Assembly (NCBI GenBank): GCA_963806495.1
Contig: CAWDYA010000002.1
Location: 372,001-436,000 of the forward strand
Length of the DNA: 64,000 nucleotides
Source of the DNA: CAWDYA01 sp963806495
GTDB lineage: Bacteria; Acidobacteriota; Polarisedimenticolia; JACPZX01; DASXTC01
Direction: 5' to 3'
How positions within the stretch are numbered: position 1 is the stretch's first letter; each line of letters starts with the position of its first letter. The notes beneath the pieces are model-generated. The model saw only the letters and a list, made by a program, of their open reading frames with translations. It was not told the DNA's origin and did not search any database. Shown here in pieces: positions 7,690-15,800 of this stretch. A program made the translations under genes and the position numbers.

Positions 7690-8181
7690 ATGGCCATCGT
7701 GGTCGACCGCAAGCTGGGGCTGCTCGACAGGCTCTATCTGCCGGGCATCGTGAGCGGCATGCTCGTGACGCTCAAGCATCTGTTCCGCCGCAAGTTCACC
7801 ATGCAGTACCCTGAGCAGCGATGGGTCTTCCCCGACGGATTCCGCGGCGTTCCCGCTCTCGTCAAGGACCAGGAGGGGCGGACGAAGTGCGTCGCCTGCT
7901 ATCTCTGCCAGTTCGTCTGTCCGCCCAAGGCGATCACGATCACGGCGGGCGAGATGCCCGGCAACAAGGTGGAGAAGTACCCCGAGGCGTTCGACATCAA
8001 CATGCTCCGCTGCATCTACTGCGGGATGTGCGAGGAAGTCTGCCCCGAGCAGGCGATCTTTCTCTCCAAGGACTACGAGGTCGCCGGCTCACGACGCACC
8101 GATCTGATCTTCCACAAGGACAAACTGCTCGCTATCGGGGGAGTCCGCCCCGATCCGATCATGAAATGGGCGGGAAAATGA
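7690..8181 (+). CDS. nuoI: NADH-quinone oxidoreductase subunit I
   Basis: 163 aa, full length. It has two classic [4Fe-4S] motifs: CVACYLCQFVCP near residue 75 and CIYCGMCEEVCP near 112, which hold clusters N6a and N6b and hand electrons to N2 in NuoB. The N-terminal part has the amphipathic helix typical of NuoI (GMLVTLKHLFRRKFTMQYPE). It lies 42 bases after nuoB, and its stop overlaps the ATG of the second nuoB. The two subunits that form the end of the electron wire are thus made together. Confidence 0.93.
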   Translation: MAIVVDRKLGLLDRLYLPGIVSGMLVTLKHLFRRKFTMQYPEQRWVFPDGFRGVPALVKDQEGRTKCVACYLCQFVCPPKAITITAGEMPGNKVEKYPEAFDINMLRCIYCGMCEEVCPEQAIFLSKDYEVAGSRRTDLIFHKDKLLAIGGVRPDPIMKWAGK

Positions 8182-8705
8182 GCCAGACGCACGGAGTGAT
8201 CGCGCCGGCGCTCTCGGGCGAGTCCGAGAGGAAGGTGCAGGACGCGTTGAAGGCCTCGGACGAGGGGACATTTCTCACGCGGCTCGAGGACATCGTGGGC
8301 TGGGCCCGGAAGAACTCACTGTGGCCCATGCCGCTCGGCACGGCATGCTGCGCGATCGAGCTGATGGCCACCGCCGGGCCTCGTTACGATCTGGCTCGGT
8401 TCGGCGCCGAGCGGTTGTCGTTCTCGCCGCGCCAGGCCGATCTCATGATCGTGGCCGGCACGGTCAGCAAGAAGATGGCTCCCGCGCTGCGCATGATCTA
8501 CGACCAGATGCCGGAGCCGAAATGGGTGATCGCCATGGGCGCCTGCGCCTCCTCCGGCGGGATGTTCCGGACGTACAGCACGGTGCAGGGGGTCGACCAG
8601 ATCGTCCCGGTCGATGTCTACATCTCGGGATGCCCCCCGCGCCCGGAGGCTCTGCTGTACGGGCTGCTCCTGATCCAGGAGAAGCTGCAGCGGAAGAAAG
8701 GCTGA
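8178..8705 (+). CDS. nuoB: Second NADH-quinone oxidoreductase subunit B
   Basis: 175 aa paralogue of the NuoB at 7111, with the N2 ligands at the same positions (Cys57, Cys58, Cys123, Cys152) and the canonical CASSGGMF after Cys123. Its N-terminus is different and acidic. ATGA overlap with nuoI. A second NuoB could serve an alternative complex I or a related membrane oxidoreductase. Which of the two is the standard subunit is unclear; this copy has the more usual motif. The methyltransferase gene begins 1 base after its stop. Confidence 0.92.
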   Translation: MSQTHGVIAPALSGESERKVQDALKASDEGTFLTRLEDIVGWARKNSLWPMPLGTACCAIELMATAGPRYDLARFGAERLSFSPRQADLMIVAGTVSKKMAPALRMIYDQMPEPKWVIAMGACASSGGMFRTYSTVQGVDQIVPVDVYISGCPPRPEALLYGLLLIQEKLQRKKG

Positions 8706-8706
8706 A

Positions 8707-9939
8707 GTGAGCGCGGGGAATCCCTCTCTGTGCTCCTGGATCCTGGCGCGGATCCGGTCCGAAGGGCCGATGCCGTTCGCCCGGTTCATGGAGGCCGCCC
8801 TCTACCATCCCGAGCACGGCTATTACTGCCGTGCCGGGGCCACCACGGGCCGTGCCGGGGACTTCTATACGAGCGCCGATGTCCATCCCGCGTTCGGGCG
8901 TCTCCTGGCTCGTCAGATCGCCGAGATCGCCGACCGGACGGATCCCGGCGCGGCCGGGCCCTTCGAGGTGATCGAGGCGGGGCCCGGCTCGGGCCGGATG
9001 GCGCGGGACATCATCGAGGGACTCCATTCCGAGCGGCCGGATCTCGCCCGACGCACGGTCTACACGCTCGTGGAGATCAGCGCTTCGCTGCGCGCGGCTC
9101 AGCGTGAGGCGCTGGCTGCCGGCGGATGCGGGGAGCGGGTGGCCGACGTGGTCTGGTCGTCCTGGCAGGATCTGCTCGGACGACCGACCGGGAGCGGGTT
9201 TCGCGGCTGCGTGGTGGCAAACGAGTTCCTCGACGCGATGCCCGTACACCGCGTCGAGATGCGGGGCGGCTCGCTGCTCGAAGTGCACGTCGATTCCGCC
9301 GACGATGGGTTCCGGGAGGTCCTCCTGCCGCCCTCGACTCCACGGCTCGCCCGGCACTTCGCGGCGATTCAGGAGCGCGACGGCGTCGTGCTATCGGAGG
9401 GGCAGCGCGCGGAGGCGGGACTGGCGGCGCTGGAATGGGTCTCGAGCCTGGGACGGCTGTTCGGCGAGGATGGCGCCGGCGGGGGGATCCTGGTGGACTA
9501 CGGTCACCCTGCACCCGAGCTGTACGACGCGTCGAGACGTCACGGCACCCTCATGTGCTACAGCGGTCACAGGACGGAGGAGGATCCGTATCTCAACGTC
9601 GGCGAGCAGGACATGACCGCCCACGTCGACTTCAGCTCGACGGCCGGCGCGGCCCGTGAGGCGGGACTCGACACGGCTCCTCTGGCGACACAGATGCGGT
9701 TCCTGGTGTCGCTGGGGCTTGCCCGGATGGTGGCCGACCTCGGCGCCCGCAGCGCGCAGCTCGGCGTGGAAGGTGCCCGGGAACGGCTGGCCCTGCACGG
9801 ACTGATGACGCCCGGCGGAATGGGAGAGGTATTCAAGGTGCTGCTGCTGGCACGCGGAACGAGCGCCGCGGATCTGACCGGCGCGCGCAATCCGTTCATG
9901 GAATGGAAGCCGAGGGAAGCGGAATCATGCACAGGTTGA
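8707..9939 (+). CDS. MidA/NDUFAF7-family SAM methyltransferase
   Basis: 410 aa, PF02636-type. Motifs in order: SEGPMPFARFMEAALYHPEHGYY at the N-terminus (hallmark of the family), GDFYTSADVHPAFG, the SAM motif EAGPGSGRMARD near residue 96, ANEFLDAMPVHRVE, VDYGHP, and GEQDMTAHVDFS near 300. The mitochondrial member NDUFAF7 dimethylates an arginine of the complex I 49-kDa subunit (NuoD homologue) and is needed for assembly. Here the gene starts one base after nuoB', which supports the same role in a bacterium. The start is GTG 8707. The expected substrate NuoD is not in the window. Confidence 0.88.
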   Translation: MSAGNPSLCSWILARIRSEGPMPFARFMEAALYHPEHGYYCRAGATTGRAGDFYTSADVHPAFGRLLARQIAEIADRTDPGAAGPFEVIEAGPGSGRMARDIIEGLHSERPDLARRTVYTLVEISASLRAAQREALAAGGCGERVADVVWSSWQDLLGRPTGSGFRGCVVANEFLDAMPVHRVEMRGGSLLEVHVDSADDGFREVLLPPSTPRLARHFAAIQERDGVVLSEGQRAEAGLAALEWVSSLGRLFGEDGAGGGILVDYGHPAPELYDASRRHGTLMCYSGHRTEEDPYLNVGEQDMTAHVDFSSTAGAAREAGLDTAPLATQMRFLVSLGLARMVADLGARSAQLGVEGARERLALHGLMTPGGMGEVFKVLLLARGTSAADLTGARNPFMEWKPREAESCTG

Positions 9940-10568
9940 CGACCGGGACAGGTCATCCGGATCAGGCGACGGAAGCGGTCGCGACCGCCACCCTCCCCAC
10001 ACGATACGGGACGTTCACGGTTTACGGCTTCTCGGGCGATATCGTGGCGGAGGAGCACGTCGCGCTGGTCAAGGGCGATGTGCGGGGCCGTGGTGCGGTG
10101 CCGGTGCGGGTGCACTCGGAATGCCTCACCGGCGACGTGTTCGGGTCGCGGCGCTGCGATTGCAGGGCGCAGCTCGAGAGCTCCCTGGCGATCATCGAGA
10201 AGGCGGGTCTCGGGGCCGTCATCTACCTTCGTCAGGAAGGGCGGGGTATCGGCCTGTTCAACAAGATCCGCGCCTACCGCCTGCAGGAGGAGGGGCTCGA
10301 CACCGTTCAGGCGAACATCCGGCTCGGCTTCGAGGACGACCATCGAACCTATCACGATGCCGCGAGGCTCATACGCCTGATCGGGCCGGCCTCGGTGCGG
10401 CTCATCACCAACAACCAGCTCAAGATCGACGGACTCGTGGAGGAGGGAATCCAGGTCACGGGCCGTATCCCGCTGATCACGGTGCCCGATGAGCACAACG
10501 CTCAGTACCTGAGGACCAAGGCGGAGAAGCTCGGGCATCTTCTCGGGCCCGAGCCGGGCAAGGGCTGA
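9927..10568 (+). CDS. ribA: GTP cyclohydrolase II
   Basis: About 213 aa from Met at 9927; an in-frame ATG at 9903 is also possible. Opens the riboflavin pathway by converting GTP to the diaminopyrimidine phosphate. The zinc cysteines lie in SECLTGDVFGSRRCDC, followed by the GTP-binding loop LRQEGRGIGL and the tail TNNQLKIDGL. It is the stand-alone form with no RibB domain. It overlaps the methyltransferase gene by 13 bases or more. Together with the flavin reductase downstream it supplies and uses flavin within a respiratory operon. Confidence 0.92.
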   Translation: MHRLTTGTGHPDQATEAVATATLPTRYGTFTVYGFSGDIVAEEHVALVKGDVRGRGAVPVRVHSECLTGDVFGSRRCDCRAQLESSLAIIEKAGLGAVIYLRQEGRGIGLFNKIRAYRLQEEGLDTVQANIRLGFEDDHRTYHDAARLIRLIGPASVRLITNNQLKIDGLVEEGIQVTGRIPLITVPDEHNAQYLRTKAEKLGHLLGPEPGKG

Positions 10569-10579
10569 CAGGAGGCGGG

Positions 10580-11059
10580 ATGAAGCTCGCGGACGACAGA
10601 CGGCAGGCGCTCGGGATGATCCCGTACGCCCTCTACGTGGTCGGCGTAGGAAGGGGAGGCGACGTCGGAGCCTATACGGCCAACTGGATCAGCCAGGCCT
10701 CCTTCGAGCCGCCGCTGCTCATGCTGGCGGTCAAACGGGATGCGCGCCACCATGCGCTCATCGAGAAACACGGGGTGCTCGCAGTGAACATCCTCGACGA
10801 CGGGCAGAAGAGCATGGCCGCAGCCTTCATGCGCTGGAAGGATCCGGCGGAGGGGACGATCGGGGGGTATCCCTACACGACCGGGGTCACCGGCGCGCCG
10901 ATCCTGCCCGATGCCGCGGCATCGGTCGAGTGCCGCGTGCGGCGGATCGTGCCGGGTGGCGACCACGATGTCGTGGTGGCCGAAGTGGTCGAGACGGTGG
11001 CACGTCGCGAGGCGCGTCCGCTGCTGCTCTCCGACACCGGGTGGTCGTATGGCGGTTGA
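10580..11059 (+). CDS. Flavin reductase-like FMN-binding protein
   Basis: 159 aa split-barrel protein of the flavin reductase domain family. The line YALYVVGVGRGGDVGAYTANWISQASFEPPLLMLAVKR is the diagnostic start of the fold (cut here for description only by its first and last residues, about 15-53). It binds FMN and probably reduces flavin with NAD(P)H or serves as an FMN carrier. GGAGG precedes the ATG. Its end overlaps the next gene by 11 bases. Confidence 0.85.
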   Translation: MKLADDRRQALGMIPYALYVVGVGRGGDVGAYTANWISQASFEPPLLMLAVKRDARHHALIEKHGVLAVNILDDGQKSMAAAFMRWKDPAEGTIGGYPYTTGVTGAPILPDAAASVECRVRRIVPGGDHDVVVAEVVETVARREARPLLLSDTGWSYGG

Positions 11060-11519
11060 GGGGCTTGCCTCCAGGGTCAGTGATGCGATCCGGCAGGCCG
11101 ACGACCCGGACGCGGCGATCCGGGAAGCCGTGCGCGTCATCCACGACGCGTCGTCACGGTACGACTGGACCGGCGTCTATCTCATGTCGGGAGAGCGGGA
11201 GCTCGTCCTGACGCATTTTCTTGGCGCTCCGAGCCCCCACACACGGATAGACATCGATTCGGGGATCTGCGGCGCCGCGGCCCGCGAGAAAGCCACGATC
11301 GTCGTGGGCGACGTGCGATCCGACGCTCGGTATCTGGCCTGCAGCATCCAGACGCGCTCTGAGATCGTGGTCCCGATCATGAGGGACGGAGTGATGTACG
11401 GCGAGATCGACATCGACAGCCACCAGCCGGACGCCTTCGGGCCCGGGGACCGGCGCGAGCTCGAGCTCATCGCCGATCGTCTCGCCGAGAGGCTCGCGGA
11501 CAGGGGAGGCCGGACATGA
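11049..11519 (+). CDS. GAF-domain protein, free methionine-(R)-sulfoxide reductase-like
   Basis: 156 aa, a single GAF domain. The motifs SGICGAAARE (Cys74) and ARYLACSIQTRSEIVVP (Cys98) line up with the resolving and catalytic cysteines of fRMsr, with the same spacing of 24 residues. The third cysteine of the E. coli enzyme, ten residues before the first, is missing. It would reduce free methionine-R-sulfoxide, which suits an operon of redox genes. A plain sensory GAF protein is less likely given the two cysteines and DIDSHQPDAF. ATG 11049 lies inside the flavin reductase gene. Confidence 0.75.
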   Translation: MAVEGLASRVSDAIRQADDPDAAIREAVRVIHDASSRYDWTGVYLMSGERELVLTHFLGAPSPHTRIDIDSGICGAAAREKATIVVGDVRSDARYLACSIQTRSEIVVPIMRDGVMYGEIDIDSHQPDAFGPGDRRELELIADRLAERLADRGGRT

Positions 11520-11896
11520 GCTGGTCACGGGTTGAGCGGGTCGAAAACCTGAAGCCGGGCCAGTGCCGTGCCCTGCGCGTGGGGACCCGGCGCATCGCGG
11601 TGTGGAACGTCGCCGGCCGGTTCCACGCGATCGAGGACGCGTGCCGTCACATGAAGGCGCCGCTGTCCACGGGGCGACTCGACGGAACGACGCTGACCTG
11701 CTCCTGGCATGGATGGAAGTACGATGTGACCACGGGAGCCTGCCACGACAAGTCGTGGGGATGCGTGCGGACCTTCCCCGTGCGGATCGAGGACGGCATG
11801 GTGCTGGTCTCCGACGAGGAGACCCCGCGTCCGCACGAGGATGACACCGGAGAGGACGACGCCGGAGATTTCCCCACGCCCGTCTTTCGATCGTGA
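11516..11896 (+). CDS. Rieske [2Fe-2S] protein
   Basis: 126 aa. The Rieske ligands are Cys43/His45 (DACRHMKAPL) and Cys62/His65 (TCSWHGWKYD). The short form without a membrane anchor resembles the ferredoxins of ring-hydroxylating dioxygenases and NirD, so it is cytosolic, not the bc1 subunit. Residues from about 103 onward are an acidic tail. ATGA overlap with the fRMsr gene and GTGA overlap with mobA. A one-electron carrier for an oxidoreductase encoded elsewhere is likely; the following molybdenum-cofactor genes make a molybdoenzyme a candidate partner. Confidence 0.87.
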   Translation: MSWSRVERVENLKPGQCRALRVGTRRIAVWNVAGRFHAIEDACRHMKAPLSTGRLDGTTLTCSWHGWKYDVTTGACHDKSWGCVRTFPVRIEDGMVLVSDEETPRPHEDDTGEDDAGDFPTPVFRS

Positions 11897-12492
11897 TCGC
11901 GCACCCGCACGTGACCGGCGCCATCCTGGCCGGCGGACGCGCGCGTCGGATGTCGGGGGCCAACAAGGCCCTTCTGCCACTCGGACCGGGCGGCGCGGAG
12001 TCGCCGCTTTCACGCATACTCGAAGCGTTCGCAGGGCGCTTCGCCGAGGCGATCCTGGTGGCGGACGACGCCGCACCGTACCGCGGACTGCCCGTCCGGG
12101 TGGTCGGTGACATCGTCCCGTACTGCGGCCCTCTCGGAGGTGTCCACGCGGCCCTGTGCGCTTCGCGCACACCCTTCGTCTTCGTATGCGGCGGCGACAT
12201 GCCCTCGCTCTCGGGCCCGTTTCTCGACCTGATGGCGGGGCGTGTTCGTGAGGGGAGGCTGCTCGTGCCGGTGCGGAACGGGCGTCCCGAGCCGCTGCAT
12301 TCGATCTACCCGTCGGCGTGCCGCGAGAGGGCGCGTGAGGCGCTCGACGCCGGCGTCCGGATGATGCTCGACTTTTTCGAGCGGGTCCCGGTGGACTATC
12401 TTCGCGAGGATGCGTACGGGACGATCCAGGGGGCGGAGCGCTCCTTCCGCAACATCAACACCCCGGAGGATCTCGAGTCGCTCGACACATGA
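11893..12492 (+). CDS. mobA: Molybdenum cofactor guanylyltransferase
   Basis: 199 aa. Links GMP to molybdopterin. The nucleotide-binding start AILAGGRARRMSGANKALLPL (about residues 10-30) and VCGGDMPSLSGPFLD near 98 mark the MobA/NTP-transferase fold; a later NINTPEDL is typical of the C-terminus. The start is GTG 11893, overlapping the Rieske stop. The next gene, a MobB-like P-loop protein, overlaps it by ATGA. No moa, moe or molybdoenzyme gene is visible in the window. Confidence 0.88.
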   Translation: MIAHPHVTGAILAGGRARRMSGANKALLPLGPGGAESPLSRILEAFAGRFAEAILVADDAAPYRGLPVRVVGDIVPYCGPLGGVHAALCASRTPFVFVCGGDMPSLSGPFLDLMAGRVREGRLLVPVRNGRPEPLHSIYPSACRERAREALDAGVRMMLDFFERVPVDYLREDAYGTIQGAERSFRNINTPEDLESLDT

Positions 12493-13151
12493 GGATTATC
12501 TCGATCGTCGCCCCGGGCAACGGTTCGGGGAAAACCACCACCCTGGCCGGGATTCTGGCGGCCTTCCCACGGCGTCTCCACGCCGTGAAGTTCACCACCG
12601 TCTTTCGCGACGGGGTCAACTGCCCACGAGGGCAGGCGGCGTGCGCCTGCAGGACGCTGGACGGATCCTACACCGTGGTGACCGATCCCGATACCATCAC
12701 CGCTCCGGGAACAGACACCGGAAAGCTGTCACAGGCGGGGGCTCTTTCGGTGCACTGGTGCCTCTGCCGGCCGGATGCGCACCAGGAGGCCTGGCAGCAT
12801 CTGCGGCAGGAGCACCTGCCCGAGGATGCCGACCTGATCACCGAGGGCAACAGCATCGTGCCGCACCTGGAGCCCGGCCTGCTCGTGATGGTGATGAGCC
12901 CGTCCACGCCGAGGCACCGCTGGAAGCCGGACGCTCTCGCGCTCGTGAAAGCGGCTGATCTTGTGATCCTGAACCGGCATGGGGCGAGCGCGGCGGAACT
13001 GGCGGCACTGGGTGAGGACGTGGCACGGATGACCGGCCGCGGCCGTCCCCCCGCGGAGGATGTCCGGGCGCCTCTGTCGACGTGGCAGGAGGCGGATCTT
13101 GCCTCCCGTGTCGCCGCGCTGCTCGCGGCCGGCACTGCCGGCCGGCGATGA
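12489..13151 (+). CDS. MobB-like P-loop NTPase
   Basis: 220 aa with a Walker A APGNGSGKT at residues 8-16 directly at the N-terminus. DLITEGNS near 117 takes the place of the VEGF/K motif of MobB, and DTGKLSQAGA that of its substrate loop. A cysteine set (GVNCPRGQAACAC and WCLC) suggests a bound metal or cluster, which is not a MobB feature. MobB assists MobA in guanylating the molybdenum cofactor. The position after mobA supports that role, but the extra cysteines leave room for a metal-centre insertion function. Confidence 0.65.
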   Translation: MRIISIVAPGNGSGKTTTLAGILAAFPRRLHAVKFTTVFRDGVNCPRGQAACACRTLDGSYTVVTDPDTITAPGTDTGKLSQAGALSVHWCLCRPDAHQEAWQHLRQEHLPEDADLITEGNSIVPHLEPGLLVMVMSPSTPRHRWKPDALALVKAADLVILNRHGASAAELAALGEDVARMTGRGRPPAEDVRAPLSTWQEADLASRVAALLAAGTAGRR

Positions 13152-13639
13152 CATCGTTCGGGCGCGCCCTCATCCCGCTGCACTACCTCGCCGCAGGGCT
13201 CATCTCCGTGACCGTCGTCATGGGGTACATGGTCTCCTGGGGGTACATCGGGATCGGACGGCACATCCAGTACGGGTTCTTCTCGGCCCTGGCGATCGCC
13301 TTCGCGCACGCGATGACGATGTTCTATTTCGTGGGTACCGGCGTGAGCCTGCGCGAGGCTGCGGCCGGGCGTGATGGGTGCCGGCGGCTGCTCGATGCCG
13401 CGTCCGGGCTGAGACGCCAGATGGCGACGCCGCTCGGACTGGCGATCACGGCGCTCATGGCTGCCGTCATCCTTGGCGGTGGCACTCACACCCGTCGGCT
13501 TCCCGAGGCCACGCACCACAGCGCGGCACTCGTCGCGCTGGCCCTGAACCTGTTCGCCGACTTCAGGGCGATCCGCCTGATCGGAGCCAACGAGCGGCTG
13601 ATCGCGGAGATGAACGAGCGGCTGCGCCGGGGTGAGTGA
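13148..13639 (+). CDS. Small membrane protein with histidines in helices
   Basis: 163 aa with about four membrane helices (near residues 8-30, 35-58, 95-115 and 120-140). Histidines near the helix ends (His12, His39, His54 and the THH pair near 123) could ligate heme, as in small cytochrome b-like anchors; this is an inference. It ends in a charged cytosolic helix. ATGA overlap with the MobB-like gene makes it the last gene of the operon that begins at nuoB. No family assigned. Confidence 0.6.
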   Translation: MTSFGRALIPLHYLAAGLISVTVVMGYMVSWGYIGIGRHIQYGFFSALAIAFAHAMTMFYFVGTGVSLREAAAGRDGCRRLLDAASGLRRQMATPLGLAITALMAAVILGGGTHTRRLPEATHHSAALVALALNLFADFRAIRLIGANERLIAEMNERLRRGE

Positions 13640-13663
13640 CCCGGGGCGAGGCCGGGCGACGAT

Positions 13664-14788
13664 TCAATCCAAGGGATCCTTCGGTTCGAGACGGCGAGCC
13701 GCCCAGCGGGCGTGATCGCGGAGCACCGGATCTTCCGCGGGATCCGCGGCGACCGATGCGAGGGACTCGTGGGCCCCGGCGGCCCCGATCCCGTCCGGGG
13801 CATCTGCGGAGGCGGTGTTTCCGAGAGCCACGGCGGCGTTGCGTCTCAGCCCCTTCCATGTCGCCCGCTTCACCGCGGAGCCGCGGAAACGATCCAGGTA
13901 CTTCCCATGCTCGAGACGGAGCAGATCGACGAGCGAAGGCGTGGCCGCCCCGGCTCTCTGCGGGAACGCTCCGTGGCCCTCCTCGCCCGGCCCCGCGTTG
14001 TAGGGGCAGACCTCCTGGCAGTCGTCGCAACCGAACACGCGCAACCCGATTCCCTCGCGATCGGCAGGAGGGATCGGGCCTCGATGCTCGATCGTGTGAT
14101 AGGAGATGCACCGGCGACTGTCGACAACGCCCGGCTTCACGATCGCCGCCGTGGGGCAAGCCTCGATGCAGAGCGCGCACGAGCCGCATCGGTCCGTCAG
14201 CGGCTCGTCGGACGGCAGCGCCACGGTGGTGAGGATCACACCCAGAAAGAACCAGGATCCCATCTCCTCGTTCATCACGAGAGCGTGCTTGCCGATCCAG
14301 CCGACCCCCGCCTTCGCCGCCCACATCCTCTCGAGGACGGGACCGGTGTCCACGTACCCCAGCGCCCGGTGGCCGGGCGCCGAGGACTCGATGAACCTCT
14401 CGAGAGCACCGAGCCTCCCGCCGGTGACCGTGTGATAATCATCGCCTCGTGCGTAACGGGCCACGATACCGTGCGGGCCGGTTCCGGCGTCGGGTTCCTG
14501 GCGTGGCGAGGAGCCGGGGCTGGCGTACGCGTGGGCCACCACGACGACCGACCGCGCTCCTTCGAGGACGAGACCCGGGTCGAGCCGCTTGTCGCGGCCG
14601 GCACGCAGCCAGCGCATATCCGCGTCCATCCCCTCGGAAAGCCACTCATCGAACAGGGATACCTCAGGGGGAGGTGTCGCGTCACAGAACCCGGTCCGGT
14701 CGAAACCGAGTCGCCGGGCTTCCGCACGGATCGCTCCCGCGAGCTGGCCGGCGGTCATCGTGGCGGGAGGGGGACGGTGGTTCGGCAT
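13664..14788 (-). CDS. queG: Epoxyqueuosine reductase
   Basis: 374 aa. Carries out the last step of queuosine synthesis in tRNA, using cobalamin and two [4Fe-4S] clusters. The cluster motifs are CGSCALCIEACPTAAI and CDDCQEVCPYN, with the family signature RYARGDDYH near residue 113 and WIGKHALVMNEEMGSWFFLG near 165. The C-terminal 90 residues are HEAT-like helices, as in known QueG structures. No clear Shine-Dalgarno precedes the start; Met11 is an alternative. It is convergent with the nuo/mob operon. No other queuosine gene is nearby. Confidence 0.92.
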   Translation of the reverse strand: MPNHRPPPATMTAGQLAGAIRAEARRLGFDRTGFCDATPPPEVSLFDEWLSEGMDADMRWLRAGRDKRLDPGLVLEGARSVVVVAHAYASPGSSPRQEPDAGTGPHGIVARYARGDDYHTVTGGRLGALERFIESSAPGHRALGYVDTGPVLERMWAAKAGVGWIGKHALVMNEEMGSWFFLGVILTTVALPSDEPLTDRCGSCALCIEACPTAAIVKPGVVDSRRCISYHTIEHRGPIPPADREGIGLRVFGCDDCQEVCPYNAGPGEEGHGAFPQRAGAATPSLVDLLRLEHGKYLDRFRGSAVKRATWKGLRRNAAVALGNTASADAPDGIGAAGAHESLASVAADPAEDPVLRDHARWAARRLEPKDPLD

Positions 14789-14816
14789 CGCCGGTAGACG
14801 CGTGGACGCCGGAGGA

Positions 14817-15050
14817 TCAGAAGGAAGGCCTGAGGTCTTCGGGAATCTCCAGACCGTGGTAGTTGATCTCGAGGCGGCGCTTCGAATCGTCCAGCTCGTC
14901 GGAGATGTGCCCGAGGGCGTCGATCTCCCCGAGCTCGTAGCAGCCGTAGTGGAACCTGCAGAACCCCATGAAGTAGGCGGGGTCCTGGCAGCGGAAGACT
15001 CCGCCGTAGCTGCTGAGAAACGTGCAATGGGAGCCTCGGGGAGCGGTCAT
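14817..15050 (-). CDS. Tiny Cys/His-rich protein, 77 aa
   Basis: Starts at ATG 15050, the methionine just before the cysteine-rich part. Cys9, Cys21, Cys31 and Cys36, with a nearby FHY histidine (CRFHYGCYE), could form one zinc or Fe-S site. The C-terminal 35 residues are acidic and end in a predicted helix. It is spaced 28 bases from queG and could be co-transcribed with it. I do not recognise the family. The cysteine-rich N-terminus in a real frame argues that it is a gene despite its size. Confidence 0.55.
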   Translation of the reverse strand: MTAPRGSHCTFLSSYGGVFRCQDPAYFMGFCRFHYGCYELGEIDALGHISDELDDSKRRLEINYHGLEIPEDLRPSF

Positions 15051-15131
15051 CGGTGAGAGGCTATCCACCGGCGGGCGGCAAGTCAAGGGGATGGACCCGA
15101 CGCACCGGCTGCGTGATCCCGATCGCATTCG

Positions 15132-15800
15132 TCAGATACGGGCGAGACCGGTCGGGCACACCTTGAGCAGACTGCACCCTTCGCACAGGGGCTTCCTGGC
15201 CTTGCACACCCGCCTCCCGTGCTCGATCAGGCGCAGGGAGAAGGTGTTCCATTCACGGGGGGGCATGAGCGGCGTCAGATCGATCTCGATCTTGTCGGGC
15301 TGGGTCTTCTGCGTCAGGCCGAGACGCTGCGAGACACGGCTCACATGGGTGTCCACGACGAGGCCGGGGATATCGAACGCCTCGGCCAGCACGAGGTTGG
15401 CGGTCTTTCGACCCACACCGGGCAGCTCGACGAGTTCATCCATCGACCGGGGGACCTTGCCGTCGTGATGCCGGACGAGCTCCGTACAGAAGGCCTGGAT
15501 GGCGCGGGCCTTGTTGCGATAGAACCCGGTGGAGCGGATATCGGCTTCCAGCTCGGTCGGCTTCGCCTCGGCATAGTCCCGGGCCGAACGATACTTGCGG
15601 AACAGCTGCTCGGTGACCTGGTTGACGCGGACGTCGGTGCACTGCGCCGAGAGCACCGTGGCAACGAGAAGCTCCAGAGGGTTGCCGAAACGCAGTGCGC
15701 ATGCGGGATTCGGGTAGTCATGCTCGAGCAGGCCGAGGATCTTCCTCACGCGCGGCTTTTCGGCGGGGGCGGGCCGGACAGACGAACGGGCCCGGATCAT
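15132..15800 (-). CDS. nth: Endonuclease III
   Basis: 222 aa DNA glycosylase/AP lyase that removes oxidised pyrimidines. The helix-hairpin-helix LPGVGRKTANLVL (about 126-138) contains the catalytic lysine Lys132, and the catalytic aspartate is Asp150 in VVDTHVSR. The C-terminal [4Fe-4S] ligands are Cys199, Cys206, Cys209 and Cys215 with the standard x6-x2-x5 spacing. The ATG overlaps the stop of the DUF1015 gene upstream (ATGA), so the two are translated together. The same frame is open further upstream, but that part is antisense-like translation of DUF1015. Confidence 0.94.
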   Translation of the reverse strand: MIRARSSVRPAPAEKPRVRKILGLLEHDYPNPACALRFGNPLELLVATVLSAQCTDVRVNQVTEQLFRKYRSARDYAEAKPTELEADIRSTGFYRNKARAIQAFCTELVRHHDGKVPRSMDELVELPGVGRKTANLVLAEAFDIPGLVVDTHVSRVSQRLGLTQKTQPDKIEIDLTPLMPPREWNTFSLRLIEHGRRVCKARKPLCEGCSLLKVCPTGLARI

